Shown here piece after piece: positions 1 to 9,515 of a DNA stretch of 23,496 bases (its first letter is position 1; every line of letters starts with the position of its first letter). This DNA is from Larix sibirica (lineage: Eukaryota; Streptophyta; Pinopsida; Pinales; Pinaceae): NCBI GenBank assembly GCA_004151065.3, contig NWUY0300003011.1, forward strand, positions 9,782-33,277, written 5' to 3'. The position numbers were made by a program, and so were the translations under genes. The notes beneath the pieces were generated by a model, which searched no databases, was not told where the DNA came from, and saw only the letters and a list, made by a program, of their open reading frames with translations.

Positions 1-419
1 TCAGTCTTCCATATCTTCCTCAAATACTGTCACTGGTATTTTCTTCATTCACTTGGTCTCTGTCACTTCTTGTTGCTGCTGCTTGGATCTGGACTTCATA
101 CAACTTTAGTTCTTCTCTTTCTTTCTCTAGCCCCTCTTTGCCTCATATCTTCATGATGAAACACACAGAGCCATATTGTTTTTCGTTTTACCTTCTATAG
201 GCTCTCTATACTGTGTTGCTTCATATGCTCATATTTTATACATAGAGACATCTTCTCTTCTAACTCGAATTTTTGTTTATATATATCTTCATGCATCTCT
301 TCAAAACTCGTCCCCTTTCATCATTCTGCCTCATCAAATCTCTAATATTAATCTTAAATTCATAACTCTATTTATTACTATTTTTAATTAATTAATTAAA
401 AAAATTCATTGATTAAACC
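1..419. other. Pyrimidine-rich and AT-rich stretch, no gene assigned
   Basis: The plus strand is C/T-rich over the first 160 bases and becomes AT-rich with short TTAA runs near 387-403. On the minus strand an open stretch of about 40 codons lies between TGA codons at 143-145 and 20-22. It has a charged, helix-like composition (it includes EKEREEL), which could be a remnant of a coiled-coil protein. It is too short to assign. The plus-strand ORF at 176-391 is hydrophobic and has no recognisable motif, so I do not call it a gene. Confidence 0.3.
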
Positions 420-667
420 AGTCCTGCGGGCTTCTCATTTCAGGGATGCAGGCTTCACATCTCAGACTATGGGATTCCTTCATCTCTGACCACGGGCTTC
501 CTCTTATTTCACGCCTGCGGGCTTCCTCAAACCTTCTACGAGAATCTTTATCTCCTTCTAGGAATTCCTAGGCCACTTTGGGATTAACCCTAGCCCTTGC
601 GGGAATCCCCTAAGCCCCTACGGGCATCACATAGCCCCCGTGGGCTTAACTAAGCCCCCTTGCAGAC
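420..667. repeat. Degenerate minisatellite with GCGGGCTTC / AGCCC(N)nGGG core
   Basis: A loosely periodic array with a unit of roughly 20-24 bases. The left part repeats a core like CTGCGGGCTTC (near 423, 444, 465, 489 and 512). The right part repeats a core like TAGCCCTTGCGGG (near 591, 611, 631 and 651), with the middle bases varying. Units are diverged rather than identical, so this is an old array. It is unusually GC-rich for its surroundings and lies entirely in the first contig. Confidence 0.6.
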
Positions 668-833
668 ATTTTTAACCCTTTCCCCTTTTCAACACAACCA
701 ATTTTTCTTTTGTCGTTAATGTGCAAAATAATATTTTACTCAACTTGGAAAGCTTGTCTTTTGATGTGTGACCACCATAATAAGATCTGAGACTATGGAT
801 GGATAGCCAGTTCACCAAGGAACAATACCATGT
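668..833. other. Unassigned sequence before the first contig break
   Basis: AT-rich sequence with no supported ORF or repeat. It ends at the single N at 834. A minus-strand ORF at 672-893 reads across the N and is therefore not meaningful. Confidence 0.4.
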
Positions 834-834
834 N
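834..834. other. Single-N contig join
   Basis: One ambiguous base separates the first contig from sequence starting ATCTCACAGTATGAG. The same start follows the N at 9414. Continuity across this base is not shown by the sequence. Confidence 0.85.
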
Positions 835-935
835 ATCTCACAGTATGAGTTACGAATGAAAGAAGAAATAGTTTCACATTTGACATTCCACACAGAGTAT
901 CTCTGTGCACGCTTTTCCCAACAAACAAGCCCTTT

Positions 936-3900
936 TCATTAGCAGAAAAATAGTTCTATTACAAAATGTCCAACTTCTATTATGCTAGCAAAAGTACTTT
1001 TCTTTAATATCCCTCCCCTATATTTATATTACAAAAGTTTTGTCTTTACATGACTGTTCGTTTCAACTACCGCTAACCTTTGGGCTACCCCGAATTTGTC
1101 CTCTAGTGTTTTCACAAGAAATGCAATTAATTACAAATTACTTTCTTGATGGACCCCCAGACTGGAAAGATAATTATTCCACACGTCAGCTTCCTCAAAA
1201 ATAATTTTACATTGGAGAGGCTCCAATAATTCCAAAGATATTTCATGGTAAGATAACTCCTTCTATACGATGATCACTCCTTCAGATGTGGCCTTGTAGC
1301 TGTCCTCTAGGAAATAAGCGTTTATGGATGCCTGCCCAATATACTGATGGATTTTTTCTTCATTCAGCACATCCATTTTTATGATGTACTCCATCTCTGC
1401 AGCTCCATTAAACGTTGATCCTTTGTGGGTAGCTCGTACATATCCGGAGCCATGACATGATGACATTTTTCATGGATTTGATGAATTCCCTTATAGAATC
1501 CTATATAGTTCTCGATGGATTTAGGTATTTCACATACATCCTTCTGGAATATTTCCTACAGAATTCAAGGAGTCACATATCTAAGTTAAGAGCTGCGGTC
1601 GGCTTGTTCAGTAGGTGATCAGGAAAGTTTGCTTTTTCTTTCCTCTAGGCTATCTTTTTTTTTATCCTAAGTGCATCATTAACAATCCTCTGTCTTATTA
1701 CCAAAGATTCTGCAGCGATATATTTCTTACTTGCTATCATTAGCTTCATTTTATAGATTTATTCTATGAGTAATTCTTGTGAGTTGTATATATTTTCCTA
1801 AATTTTACAGGCGTGTTCGTGGAAAGGAATCATATCTTGTTTCTGATTATTTTCTGGCTCGACCTATTCTGACAGTGACTCCTTTTCCTTGATAAGCTCA
1901 TCCATCTGAAACTTCAAGTCTTCCACCTATTGATTTGTTGTTGACTCTTTTGTCTCCAATTCACTTATGCGGTATTCAGAATCACTTCTTTCACCCTCCA
2001 TGATCATCAGCTATACCTTCAAAGCATCCTTCTCAGTTTTGAAATTTGGATAGTCAGACAGTAATTTGTCCTTTTCATCCACTAAAACTTCACGTTTCTA
2101 CTTCAACTCTATCCCCTCTACTCGTTCTTTCACTAAGTTATCTTTTAGCTTCAACATCCTCTCTTTGTTGTGATTAATGTCGTTTAACAATTTATCGAAA
2201 TTATCTACACTTGTTTGTGCAACTGCTACGCTCACAGATGTTGTGAACTTGGGGTCTTTGTGGGTGCCTTCCATGATGGTGTTCTCTTGGATAGTGACCA
2301 CATCCGAATGTGTGCCCATATTCAATATTTTCTCTGATCTTCTGGTGATTTTTTTCCTCTTTGAATAAAAAATAATGGTGTCCAACTTGGCCACGATATG
2401 TTGTTTGGATGATGTAAAAGGTCTGAGTCCAATCTCTACAAAAGGGAGGTGTCCCCCAGTAAGCACGACTCCGGACACTTCTGGTGGGTATGTATCCATG
2501 TCTTGTGCGATTGTGTATTCATCTTGTGTTTCTTCTGTTTCCACGGCTTTCTTGGAATTGTCCTCCTCCTCTTTCCTCTTTTGTTTCTCAGCTGCATCCT
2601 TTTCTTATCTTTCTCTTCTCGCTTCTTCTTTCTGTCTTTTATCTTCCTCCTCTCTTTATTGTTTGTCTGCTTCTTCCTTTTGTAACCTCTCTGCCTCTTC
2701 TCTTTGACTTCTTTTTGTTTTTTCCTTCTCTTGCCATTCTATTTTTGTTGCATGTAGCCTTTCGGCTTCTTTGCTTTGCTTCTGTAATTCTTCCTCTTTT
2801 GCAGTTTTGGCAGCATGACTGGGACCAACGCCGCTTTTCCGAAAAAAATGTTTGTTTATCTCAGTCATATTGTTTTCTCTTCGATACACCTCCTCATCCT
2901 TCAAGAAGTGGTTCATGTATTCAAAATGGATTTTGCATGACACACAATGATTGGCGGCCTTTTGCTGACTATCATTTATTACGAAAATATTTTCCCCAAA
3001 TGGAATGCTTCTAAAGTCGTTTATGAAAAATTTTGTGCCTTTCACCTTGGGAAATTTGTAGTCCCCAATACAAAAGTGTAATGGTTGGTAGGAGGCCTTA
3101 TTATGTTCATGCAAAAAACGGCCAACCCCATTAACAAAAACCTGCCTCATAGCCTCCTTGTGTACTACAAAGTCAGTCACATACTGAGGCATTAGGGATG
3201 GGGCTTTGGATCCCCCAAACATTCTGATGTAGGTGCCTTCAAGAGAAAAGTAATAATATCCATACTCATTAATGAATGCCATAGCATTGTCAGATAGGCA
3301 GTTTGATTCTTCATCGAAAATCAACCAATACAGAGGAATGATTAATTCTTCACAGATGAGATTGTAATAGCTTGCATATTTGTGGTCCCAGGTGATGCGA
3401 TAGGCCACATAGAAGGGAGACTCAGCCTGGTTCCAGATACATCCCAATTTAGGGAATGGGTTCCTGACCATTATACAATCCATGAGATATAAGGACATGA
3501 ATAATTATGTTTTCTTCTCAGTCATTCCTCCTTGAGCTGCAGCTATGGTCGACACCAAGCTCTCTGAGATGATATCTTCCCAATTAAAAAAATTTCCATG
3601 GAAGGCTATATGATATATCAAGGGCACCCAATTAAGCTTATAAATGTTTCCATTCACCCTACCGAAAATTCTTCTGAGTATCAAAGCTATGATTATGAAT
3701 GGGGTCCTTAAGATTTGAGTGTCATATTCCCCACTTGATTTCAGCCTTAGTTTCTTCCCTAGGATTATCATTTTCTTGGCATACTCAAAATGGTCTATAT
3801 TTACACCCCTGATCAATTCCTCTATCATCATGACTCTGGGTGGTGGAAATTTATATTCCGCAGCTATGTGACCAGGTTGGAAATATGCAAACCCTTCCCC

Positions 3901-4254
3901 TTTTGCATTTTAGATAATCCTTGTGCTAATATCTATGTAAGGAAAGATCCATCGGATAACTTCAAAGCATGGAAACATCTCCAGGCATGTGGCTGCTTTG
4001 TGGAGGCCCAATTTATTGATGTTTTGGTACACCATCATCTCCTCGATGGATGCATCAGGTACATTCTGATCCCTAATAAGATGGTATAGTTCACCCCATT
4101 TGAATTCTGGGGTGATTACTATTGCTGGTTTGGTGTCTTCGAACACAGTTTCTACCGGAACGAGAGCAACCACTTCTATGTTGGAATCTGATTCAGTTGT
4201 CCTGAGATTTCCATTTCCGGTCCTTCTTTGCATTTCGGAATCCTAATGAGACAT
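936..4254 (-). pseudogene. Long interrupted gene, paralogue of the rightward gene (copy 1)
   Basis: I do not recognise the family. The likely start is ATG at 4252-4254, four codons before the upstream homology with the rightward gene (CCGAAATGC versus CCGAAAGGG). One frame runs from there to about 1480, roughly 925 codons, with no frameshift needed. It is broken by TAA/TAG at 4243, 3910, 3505, 2656, 2605, 2098, 2011, 1927, 1864, 1798, 1759, 1645 and 1501, and by one TGA at 1573. After a frame change near 1460-1480 it continues through TAG 1263, TAA 1131 and TAA 1029; the next TGA is at 936. The first ~440 codons look globular (VYQNI, KLNWVPL, GNFFNW, TYIRMFGGS). About 250 Lys/Glu/Gln-rich residues then look like coiled coil (for example EEELQKQSKEAERL). 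The end is uncertain: 1029 or 936. It could be a decayed retrotransposon accessory ORF, or a gene in which TAA/TAG are sense codons. Confidence 0.65.
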
Positions 4255-5128
4255 TGAATCAAAGTGTAATCAAGTTTTAATGACAAAGAAATAGTAGTAA
4301 AAAAAATTCCTTATCAATATTGTCGATAGAAAACCAGGTTAAGAAATTATTACTTCCATGATGTTGGATGCTTCTTTGCTATGTATCAAGAAAGTATACT
4401 GGAATGCACTAGACAATATGTAACTACAAATTCCTGAGCAATCATTCTAAAAGAGGTTCACCAATGATCTCTATCAAATAACTATCCAACCATAGTATCC
4501 ATGTTTTTCGTATGAATGACGGAGAGCTTATTTATTAGGTAGCTTGCTTTTGGGGTTACTCTAAAAGTGTTTTAACCTTGCTAGGACAGCACATGGATAA
4601 ATTAGATATGAACTCAGTATCTCTCAATCAACTTTCGTTTTATACAAATCCAACCGATCCCTTGAAAGGAGAAGCTACTTCTATAATGATACATGATAAG
4701 TGTCTCCACACAACTAATCTTTATGGGAAGGTGAACTCTACAAAAAATGATCTTATATGAGATTGCATGTAATCGAATCCACCAATTCTTATGGAAAAAT
4801 CATGAAAGGGTCCTTCCGCAAACTATACCACCCAGATCACTCACGTAAAGTATTACGGGTCTCTTCCATGCGAGGGTGGGAGTAGCAAATTAAAGATAAA
4901 AAAAAGTGAAGGATGAAAAACCAATGAGAGAAATTGCCATTGATAAATCGTCGTTGTGGGAGGTAGAGCGCGGGATTGGAATTCGTAATGGCCCTGATGG
5001 TGTGTAACAAAATAATGGCTAAGGCCATCTTCCCTTCGTGATTGTAAGTGTAAGAATAATGGGCATCCCAAAAAGTCTTGTAGACACATCACACTCTACT
5101 TGCCCAGAAGGAACCTAGTTTTGCGAGC

Positions 5129-5137
5129 TATATAAAA
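5129..5137 (+). promoter_or_regulatory. Candidate TATA box between the divergent genes
   Basis: TATATAAAA is a good match to a plant TATA element on the plus strand. Similar strings occur at 5465 and 5567, so the match may be chance in AT-rich DNA. If real, it would suit transcription toward the rightward gene about 1.6 kb downstream. It recurs at 13709 in copy 2. Confidence 0.2.
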
Positions 5138-5275
5138 AATGTCTGTTTTGCAGGTCACCTCACTTAGTAGGTTTTTTGGTGAGTTAGTTCTCAAGTCCAA
5201 CGAACAAACTACTATGGTAGGCTGGAATGTGTAAGCGTTCATTGTATTAGTTGAAGCATATTAAACCCATGGGGT

Positions 5276-5358
5276 TAGCTCAACTGGAAAATTCCATAAG
5301 GGCTGTCGAGAGGACGCCACCGAATGGTAGGTATGGCCCAGGGTATTTGTTCGGATGC
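5276..5358 (+). other. Possible tRNA-derived (SINE-like) Pol III promoter remnant
   Basis: TAGCTCAACTGG at 5276-5287 fits the tRNA A-box pattern TRGYNNARNNGG at every defined position. A weak B-box-like string, GTTCGGATGC, lies at 5349-5358 with two mismatches. The sequence between does not fold as a tRNA that I can see, so this is not a tRNA gene. It might be the head of an old SINE. It recurs at 13856 in copy 2. Confidence 0.2.
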
Positions 5359-5942
5359 GAATAACCCTAGCCATGCTGGGTGGAAACCACTGCTTATAGA
5401 CTCGCCGGGGTGGTAGCAACAAATCTACGTCCAATCAGAAAAAACCAAATGGTTTTCCTAAAAATATATAAACAAAAGAGTGGACAAACCAATGGCAAAC
5501 ACGTTTCATATAAGGGGCCAAATTCTAATTGAGAGGATACCGTTTCAAACCAAAAGAGTACAAAGGTATAAAATGGCCTACCTGGTAGTTGAAGAGTGGT
5601 CACAAAACAAAGATTCAATGGCGTTGGGCGTTTGGAGGAGCCTTTGATTTCAATGGCGTGAAAAAATGATAGTAAAAACCCCATTTTTTTACCTTTTATA
5701 ATCGTTCAAACCTAGTAATAAATGCGTGGGGTAAACGTTGGCGGGGTCCACCAAATGGTCGGGTCGTTTTGGTGTAAATTTAAATAAAAATTTCCCTCCG
5801 TATTGCAACAGAATCATTTTGGCAGCGATAGGTTTTGCCGTCATTTTGTCTTTTCACAATGAAACGTGTCAGTGGTCTTTCTTATCTTACGATGATTCCT
5901 TTTCTGAAATCCTTTTCGACATCTTTTGATCTTTCCGCGCCG

Positions 5943-6260
5943 AAGCGCATCAGTGCGCTTTTCATTCTTTGCCGAAGTGTTTCGGGGTGATTGGTCTAGG
6001 ATTTCCGATATTCAAATAGAGATATGGCGTCATTTCCATTTCGGGGTGACACCTCACCTTGCTCCAATCCCTTTGTCAGAATGATCTCTCATAATGTCGG
6101 CGACACACTTTGGCATAACTTCTTTTCACGCAGCGAAACAGTCGGGGATTCTCCCCATCTTGCACCAATTTTCCTTTCACCGAGGCATCTTCGACGTCTT
6201 TTCTATTTCATGCCGATGCGTTTCGGCGTCCCTTTTACTTTCATGCCGAAATGTGTCGGC
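5943..6260. repeat. Cluster of short GC-rich palindromes
   Basis: Four hairpin-capable words lie within about 320 bases. At 5943-5960, AAGCGCA and TGCGCTT form perfect 7-base arms around TCAG. Three related 16-mers follow at 5971-5986 (GCCGAAGTGTTTCGGG), 6212-6227 (GCCGATGCGTTTCGGC) and 6245-6260 (GCCGAAATGTGTCGGC). The last two share the preceding TTTCAT and are 33 bases apart. Further TTTCGGCG or TTTCGGGG words occur out to about 6440. The second copy lies at 14523-14840. Confidence 0.6.
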
Positions 6261-6630
6261 GTGACTTAGGGAGTTGCTCCGATACGCGGCAAAAACCAAG
6301 TGTCTCAGCACAATTTTACGAATGTTCCGACCATTTCGGTGGAAGAGGAAAAGTTACTGCGAAACAAGATTCTTTCCAAGAAAACCAATTATTGCTCTGT
6401 TGGTTTCGGCGCAACTCAGTGAGTTTCTTCGATCATTTCGGCGAGAGAACACAATTTTTACTTAGTCCAAAGACTTTCCCTTTTCACTTGTTTTCAGGAA
6501 AATTTCTAAGTGACAAAAGATGAACTCTACTAGGATGAGCAAAAATTTAAGTGAATTAAAATAGAAGGAGGGGCCCTACAATTTTAGGAAAATTTTGGGG
6601 ATAAGTTTCTAGTAGAAACATATGGTTTGG

Positions 6631-7008
6631 ATCAGTTCCATGCATTTCTGAGTTACGTATGTTGTTTTTTGATTTTGCAGGCATAGTCTTTTCGAAATGG
6701 AAAAAAGAAATAGGTCCAAGTATGGCTGAGGAATTGAAGTTTAAGGACCCCAATTTCAGGTTCTATTCTGACATCAATAACTTGGCACTCGGTGTTCGAT
6801 CCTTCCTGAGTTAGTTCAATTTTTTCATTCAATTTGCAGGTATGATTTAGTTATTACTGCTCAGATCGATTCCATGCATTTCTGAGTTACGTATGTTTTT
6901 TTCTGATTTTGCAAGCACAGTCTTTCCGAAAGGGAAAAAAGAAACAGGTCCAAGGCTATGGCCGAGGAATTGAAGTTCAAGGACCCCAACTTCAAGTTCT
7001 ATTCTGAA
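6631..7008 (+). repeat. Tandem duplication of the rightward gene's 5' end
   Basis: The sequence at about 6631-6772 recurs at about 6865-7008, offset 234-236. Both units contain TTCCATGCATTTCTGAG, a pyrimidine-rich GATTTTGCA tract resembling a 3' splice site, the CCGAAA-AAAAAAGAAA stretch, and the start encoding MAEELKFKDPNF. They differ at scattered sites, so the duplication is old. The first unit keeps a canonical GCAG; the second reads GCAAGCACAG. The second copy of the whole arrangement is at 15211-15588. Confidence 0.75.
6722..6814 (+). pseudogene. Truncated duplicate of the rightward gene's N-terminus (copy 1)
   Basis: ATG at 6722 opens a 30-codon reading frame beginning MAEELKFKDPNFRFYSD and ending at TAG 6812. 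Its first ~16 residues match the start of the gene at 6958 almost exactly, after which the sequences diverge. It is the upstream unit of the tandem duplication. It could serve as a decoy start or an alternative first exon, but the sequence gives no proof of expression. Confidence 0.55.
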
Positions 7009-9413
7009 ACACATGCTAGAGTTTTGGATACCCTATGTATGGACTGGTCAAGGATCTATAGCATCTTCGATGGGGATGACTTCTCTGAGTTCAAGGACGA
7101 TGCCCCACTGTATCAGAACATCAGTAACTCTCATCTGCATGTGATTTCTGCATGGCCTATAGTAATGTCATTCATGGACCTCGTGAAATGGATGATTGAT
7201 TACCCAGCTATCCAAACCATAAGTTTCAAGAATGCTGACCAATCCATCTATGCTTCTTTTAAGCTAGATACCTTTGCAAGAGTTTATAACCTAAAGGCTT
7301 GCTCACACAGGATTTTATTAGAGCATTCAAGGAAATGTATGAACCAGATGTTCTTCTCAAGTCCTGGATGGATGACCTAGACACATTTTTCCTCAAACCT
7401 AATAGGAAGTACCCCATTGCTCTTCTCAAGGATCCCTACAAACTGCTAGTAGCCATGTTATGCAGATTCTATGGAGCCGAGACGTGCCAATATTTCAAAC
7501 TTGAATGGGCCCCCTTATCCCATTACATTACTGTTACTGGTAAGGTTTTCAATTGGTCCCAAATATTTTTTTGTTACATTTCGGGACACAATTGCCACCA
7601 TGCAAAAAACCTCAATAGTTAAAAAACCTAGGTTCTTCATGTCGGCATACATGATGGATATTATGTGTGCATCTTTCTCTTATCCTGCATTGAATTGGAA
7701 TTGGACTAGGGAGAAACCCCCCATTCATATCTATTGTTTAATTTTATGGGAATACAATTATGCTCCCCACAGTTATGATATTTGTGGCAAGTTTATCACT
7801 ACAACTTATTATGCCATTTTCAAAAGAGCTTCCCCTAGAATTTCTAAGGGTGTCATTTCCCTAATTACCACTATGGGAGATTGGTATGTTGGTGAACATT
7901 TCACTTACATTAGAGTTTGGGGAAGCAAATCAATTCCTTCCTAGGATTGTTCCAGATAGAATGGTGTTCTCAGAGGTAGCCTTTCATACTATGTATGAGG
8001 GATTTCATGGCCAGCGCCATTCCTCAAAGAGGAGAGATTGGCCCAAATTTCCATTATATATCAGACATATGGTTATTTCAAATGCAACCCATGGCATTAC
8101 CTTAGCCAAGTAAATGGATTGGATCAAGCTAGGGTTTGCGGGGAAAAGAATGCATGACCGAAAGGGTCTTATCGTAGAGCATTTTGTCCAAGCTCACCTA
8201 AATAATTTTATATTCATGAATTCCAACTTGATGACTTCATATATCAAAATTCTCATTCATTTGAGGAAGTGCTCATCAGATTTCCTAATGTTGGTCAAAG
8301 GATTCTAGTGCATGAAGCACAACAATAACAGAAGATAGGAGTATTGGAGGATAGGAACATGTTCTTCCAACAACAGGATGTTTCTAGAGAAGCATTCGAA
8401 GATGCCAACAAAGCCATAGTCTTGAGTTCAATTGCACCTCAATCCAGTACAAAGCAAGAGATGGAGAAAAAAAAGGGTAATCATCCTATGATACAGGGTC
8501 CTTCTACTACTCCTATCCAAAACCTCGACCTGCTTATACAGAAGACCCATGATCTCCAAAGTAATTCATCCATTCACACTCAATATGTTTATGATGCTTC
8601 CTCTGTTTCCATAACACATTCTGATCTTGCTATTAAGACTGAGAACTCAACTATATTAGTAGTAAACCCCCCTTTACGTACTTCTACTAGTGAAATTATT
8701 GATTTAGAGAAATAGCAACCTGTATAAGTAGTCGATCCAACACATGTGACTCAAGATCCATCTCAACCAATAGTTGATAATTCCACCCAAAATGTAAATA
8801 GTAATATCCCTCATCAATCTTAAGATACTAGCATGTAAAATATACCCACTGTAGATGACCCTATGCAACATGATGTATCTAGTTCACCTCATAATCCATC
8901 TGCTACACATAACCCTTCTGACATAACCACACAGATTTTAGATCCACCTACCACCACTTCATTGAATACTCCATCTAATCAGACCATTGCTCAACAACCT
9001 ACTCAACCAAGTATTTCATCAAGCACAATTGTGACCCCATCACAACCTCAGACCAATATCTAAAATACTACACGTATTCCATCCACAACATCCACTATGT
9101 CTTCTTCCTCTCAACGGAATGCATTGAGCTCTCTCAGAACCAATCACAGTCTATGGTTTCTACTGTGAGTCAAACTATTCCCATTTTTCCAACTAATGGA
9201 CTGTTGGCTTCTACAGTAGAGGATACAAAAGACTTTGATGAAGATGTTGTGGTGGTCCTTGGATATTACTGTTTCAATTAAAAAATAAAATCAATACTTA
9301 AAAAGGCACCAAAGAGGACTACCTCAGGGAAAGTTTGGGTTGGACCAACTACAAATCAATTGATTTGGAAACAAGCCATTGTTGATCCACAGGGAGAGGC
9401 AATTGATGCCATG
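6958..9413 (+). pseudogene. Long interrupted gene, paralogue of the leftward gene (copy 1, cut by contig end)
   Basis: This is the same gene as the fuller copy at 15538-19084, described there, but it stops at the N at 9414 and so lacks the C-terminal coiled coil. The start is ATG 6958 (MAEELKFKDPNF). The N-terminal region aligns with the leftward gene over YQNI, KLEWAPL, GKVFNW, FFMSAYMMD and TYIRVWGS. Frame changes are needed near 7295, 7565 (a run of seven T), 7925, 8280 and 9125. In the chosen frames the internal stops are all TAA or TAG: 8111, 8326, 8713, 8725, 8821, 8836, 9061 and 9279. One difference from copy 2 is an Ile for a Phe codon at 8935. Confidence 0.65.
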
Positions 9414-9414
9414 N
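9414..9414. other. Single-N contig join
   Basis: The N follows GATGCCATG and precedes ATCTCACAG, the first bases of the repeated 8.6-kb block. In copy 2 the same GATGCCATG continues directly into CGAACTTTTG at 17994. This shows copy 1 ends here because a contig ends, not because of a biological boundary. Confidence 0.9.
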
Positions 9415-9515
9415 ATCTCACAGTATGAGTTACGAATGAAAGAAGAAATAGTTTCACATTTGACATTCCACACAGAGTATCTCTGTGCACGCTTTTCCCA
9501 ACAAACAAGCCCTTT

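Larger units (their letters stand above)
4255..6630. other. Region between the divergent genes, no protein gene supported
   Basis: About 2.4 kb separates the starts of the two head-to-head genes. ORFs here (for example 4578-4760 +, 4837-5092 -, 5394-5684 -, 6024-6523 +) are short, overlap in competing frames and lack motifs, so I treat them as chance. The part from 4255 to about 5900 is ordinary AT-rich sequence with several TATA-like strings. From about 5930 to 6480 it becomes rich in TTTCGGCG-like words and small palindromes. It could contain promoters, 5' exons and introns of either gene, but none can be fixed from sequence alone. Confidence 0.4.
835..9413 (+). repeat. 8579-bp direct repeat, copy 1
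   Basis: This block is repeated at 9415-17993 with a constant offset of 8580. The copies begin and end exactly at single N characters. I saw three substitutions: 5790 A versus 14370 T, 5865 C versus 14445 T, and 8935 A versus 17515 T. All predicted ORFs recur at the same offset. Copy 2 continues without a break into 17994, whereas copy 1 stops at the N, so copy 1 appears to be a contig wholly contained in the next one. Confidence 0.95.

Noticed and set aside
176-391. 71-codon hydrophobic ORF
   Set aside because: AT-rich, no motif, no homologous second copy and no context; likely chance.
420-667. CRISPR-like array
   Set aside because: Units are diverged and nearly contiguous without unique spacers, and the context is a plant nuclear genome.
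2375-3014. Plus-strand Leu/Ser/Phe-rich ORFs that look like membrane proteins
   Set aside because: They are the antisense of the Lys/Glu-rich coiled coil of the leftward gene; AAG/GAA-rich coding DNA reads as Leu/Phe/Ser on the other strand. The same applies at 10955-11594.
3790-4089. Plus-strand 99-codon ORF
   Set aside because: It lies antisense to the conserved N-terminal region of the leftward gene, which has motif support from its paralogue.
5271-5345. A tRNA gene starting GGGGTTAGCTCAACTGG
   Set aside because: No anticodon stem, no proper T-arm and no acceptor complement could be found.
4837-5684. Several minus-strand ORFs of 63-96 codons
   Set aside because: Overlapping in different frames, no motifs, no conserved features; treated as chance in intergenic sequence.
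6024-6523. Plus-strand ORFs of 63-90 codons over the palindrome cluster
   Set aside because: Two frames overlap, composition follows the TTTCGG-rich repeats, and no family resemblance was seen.
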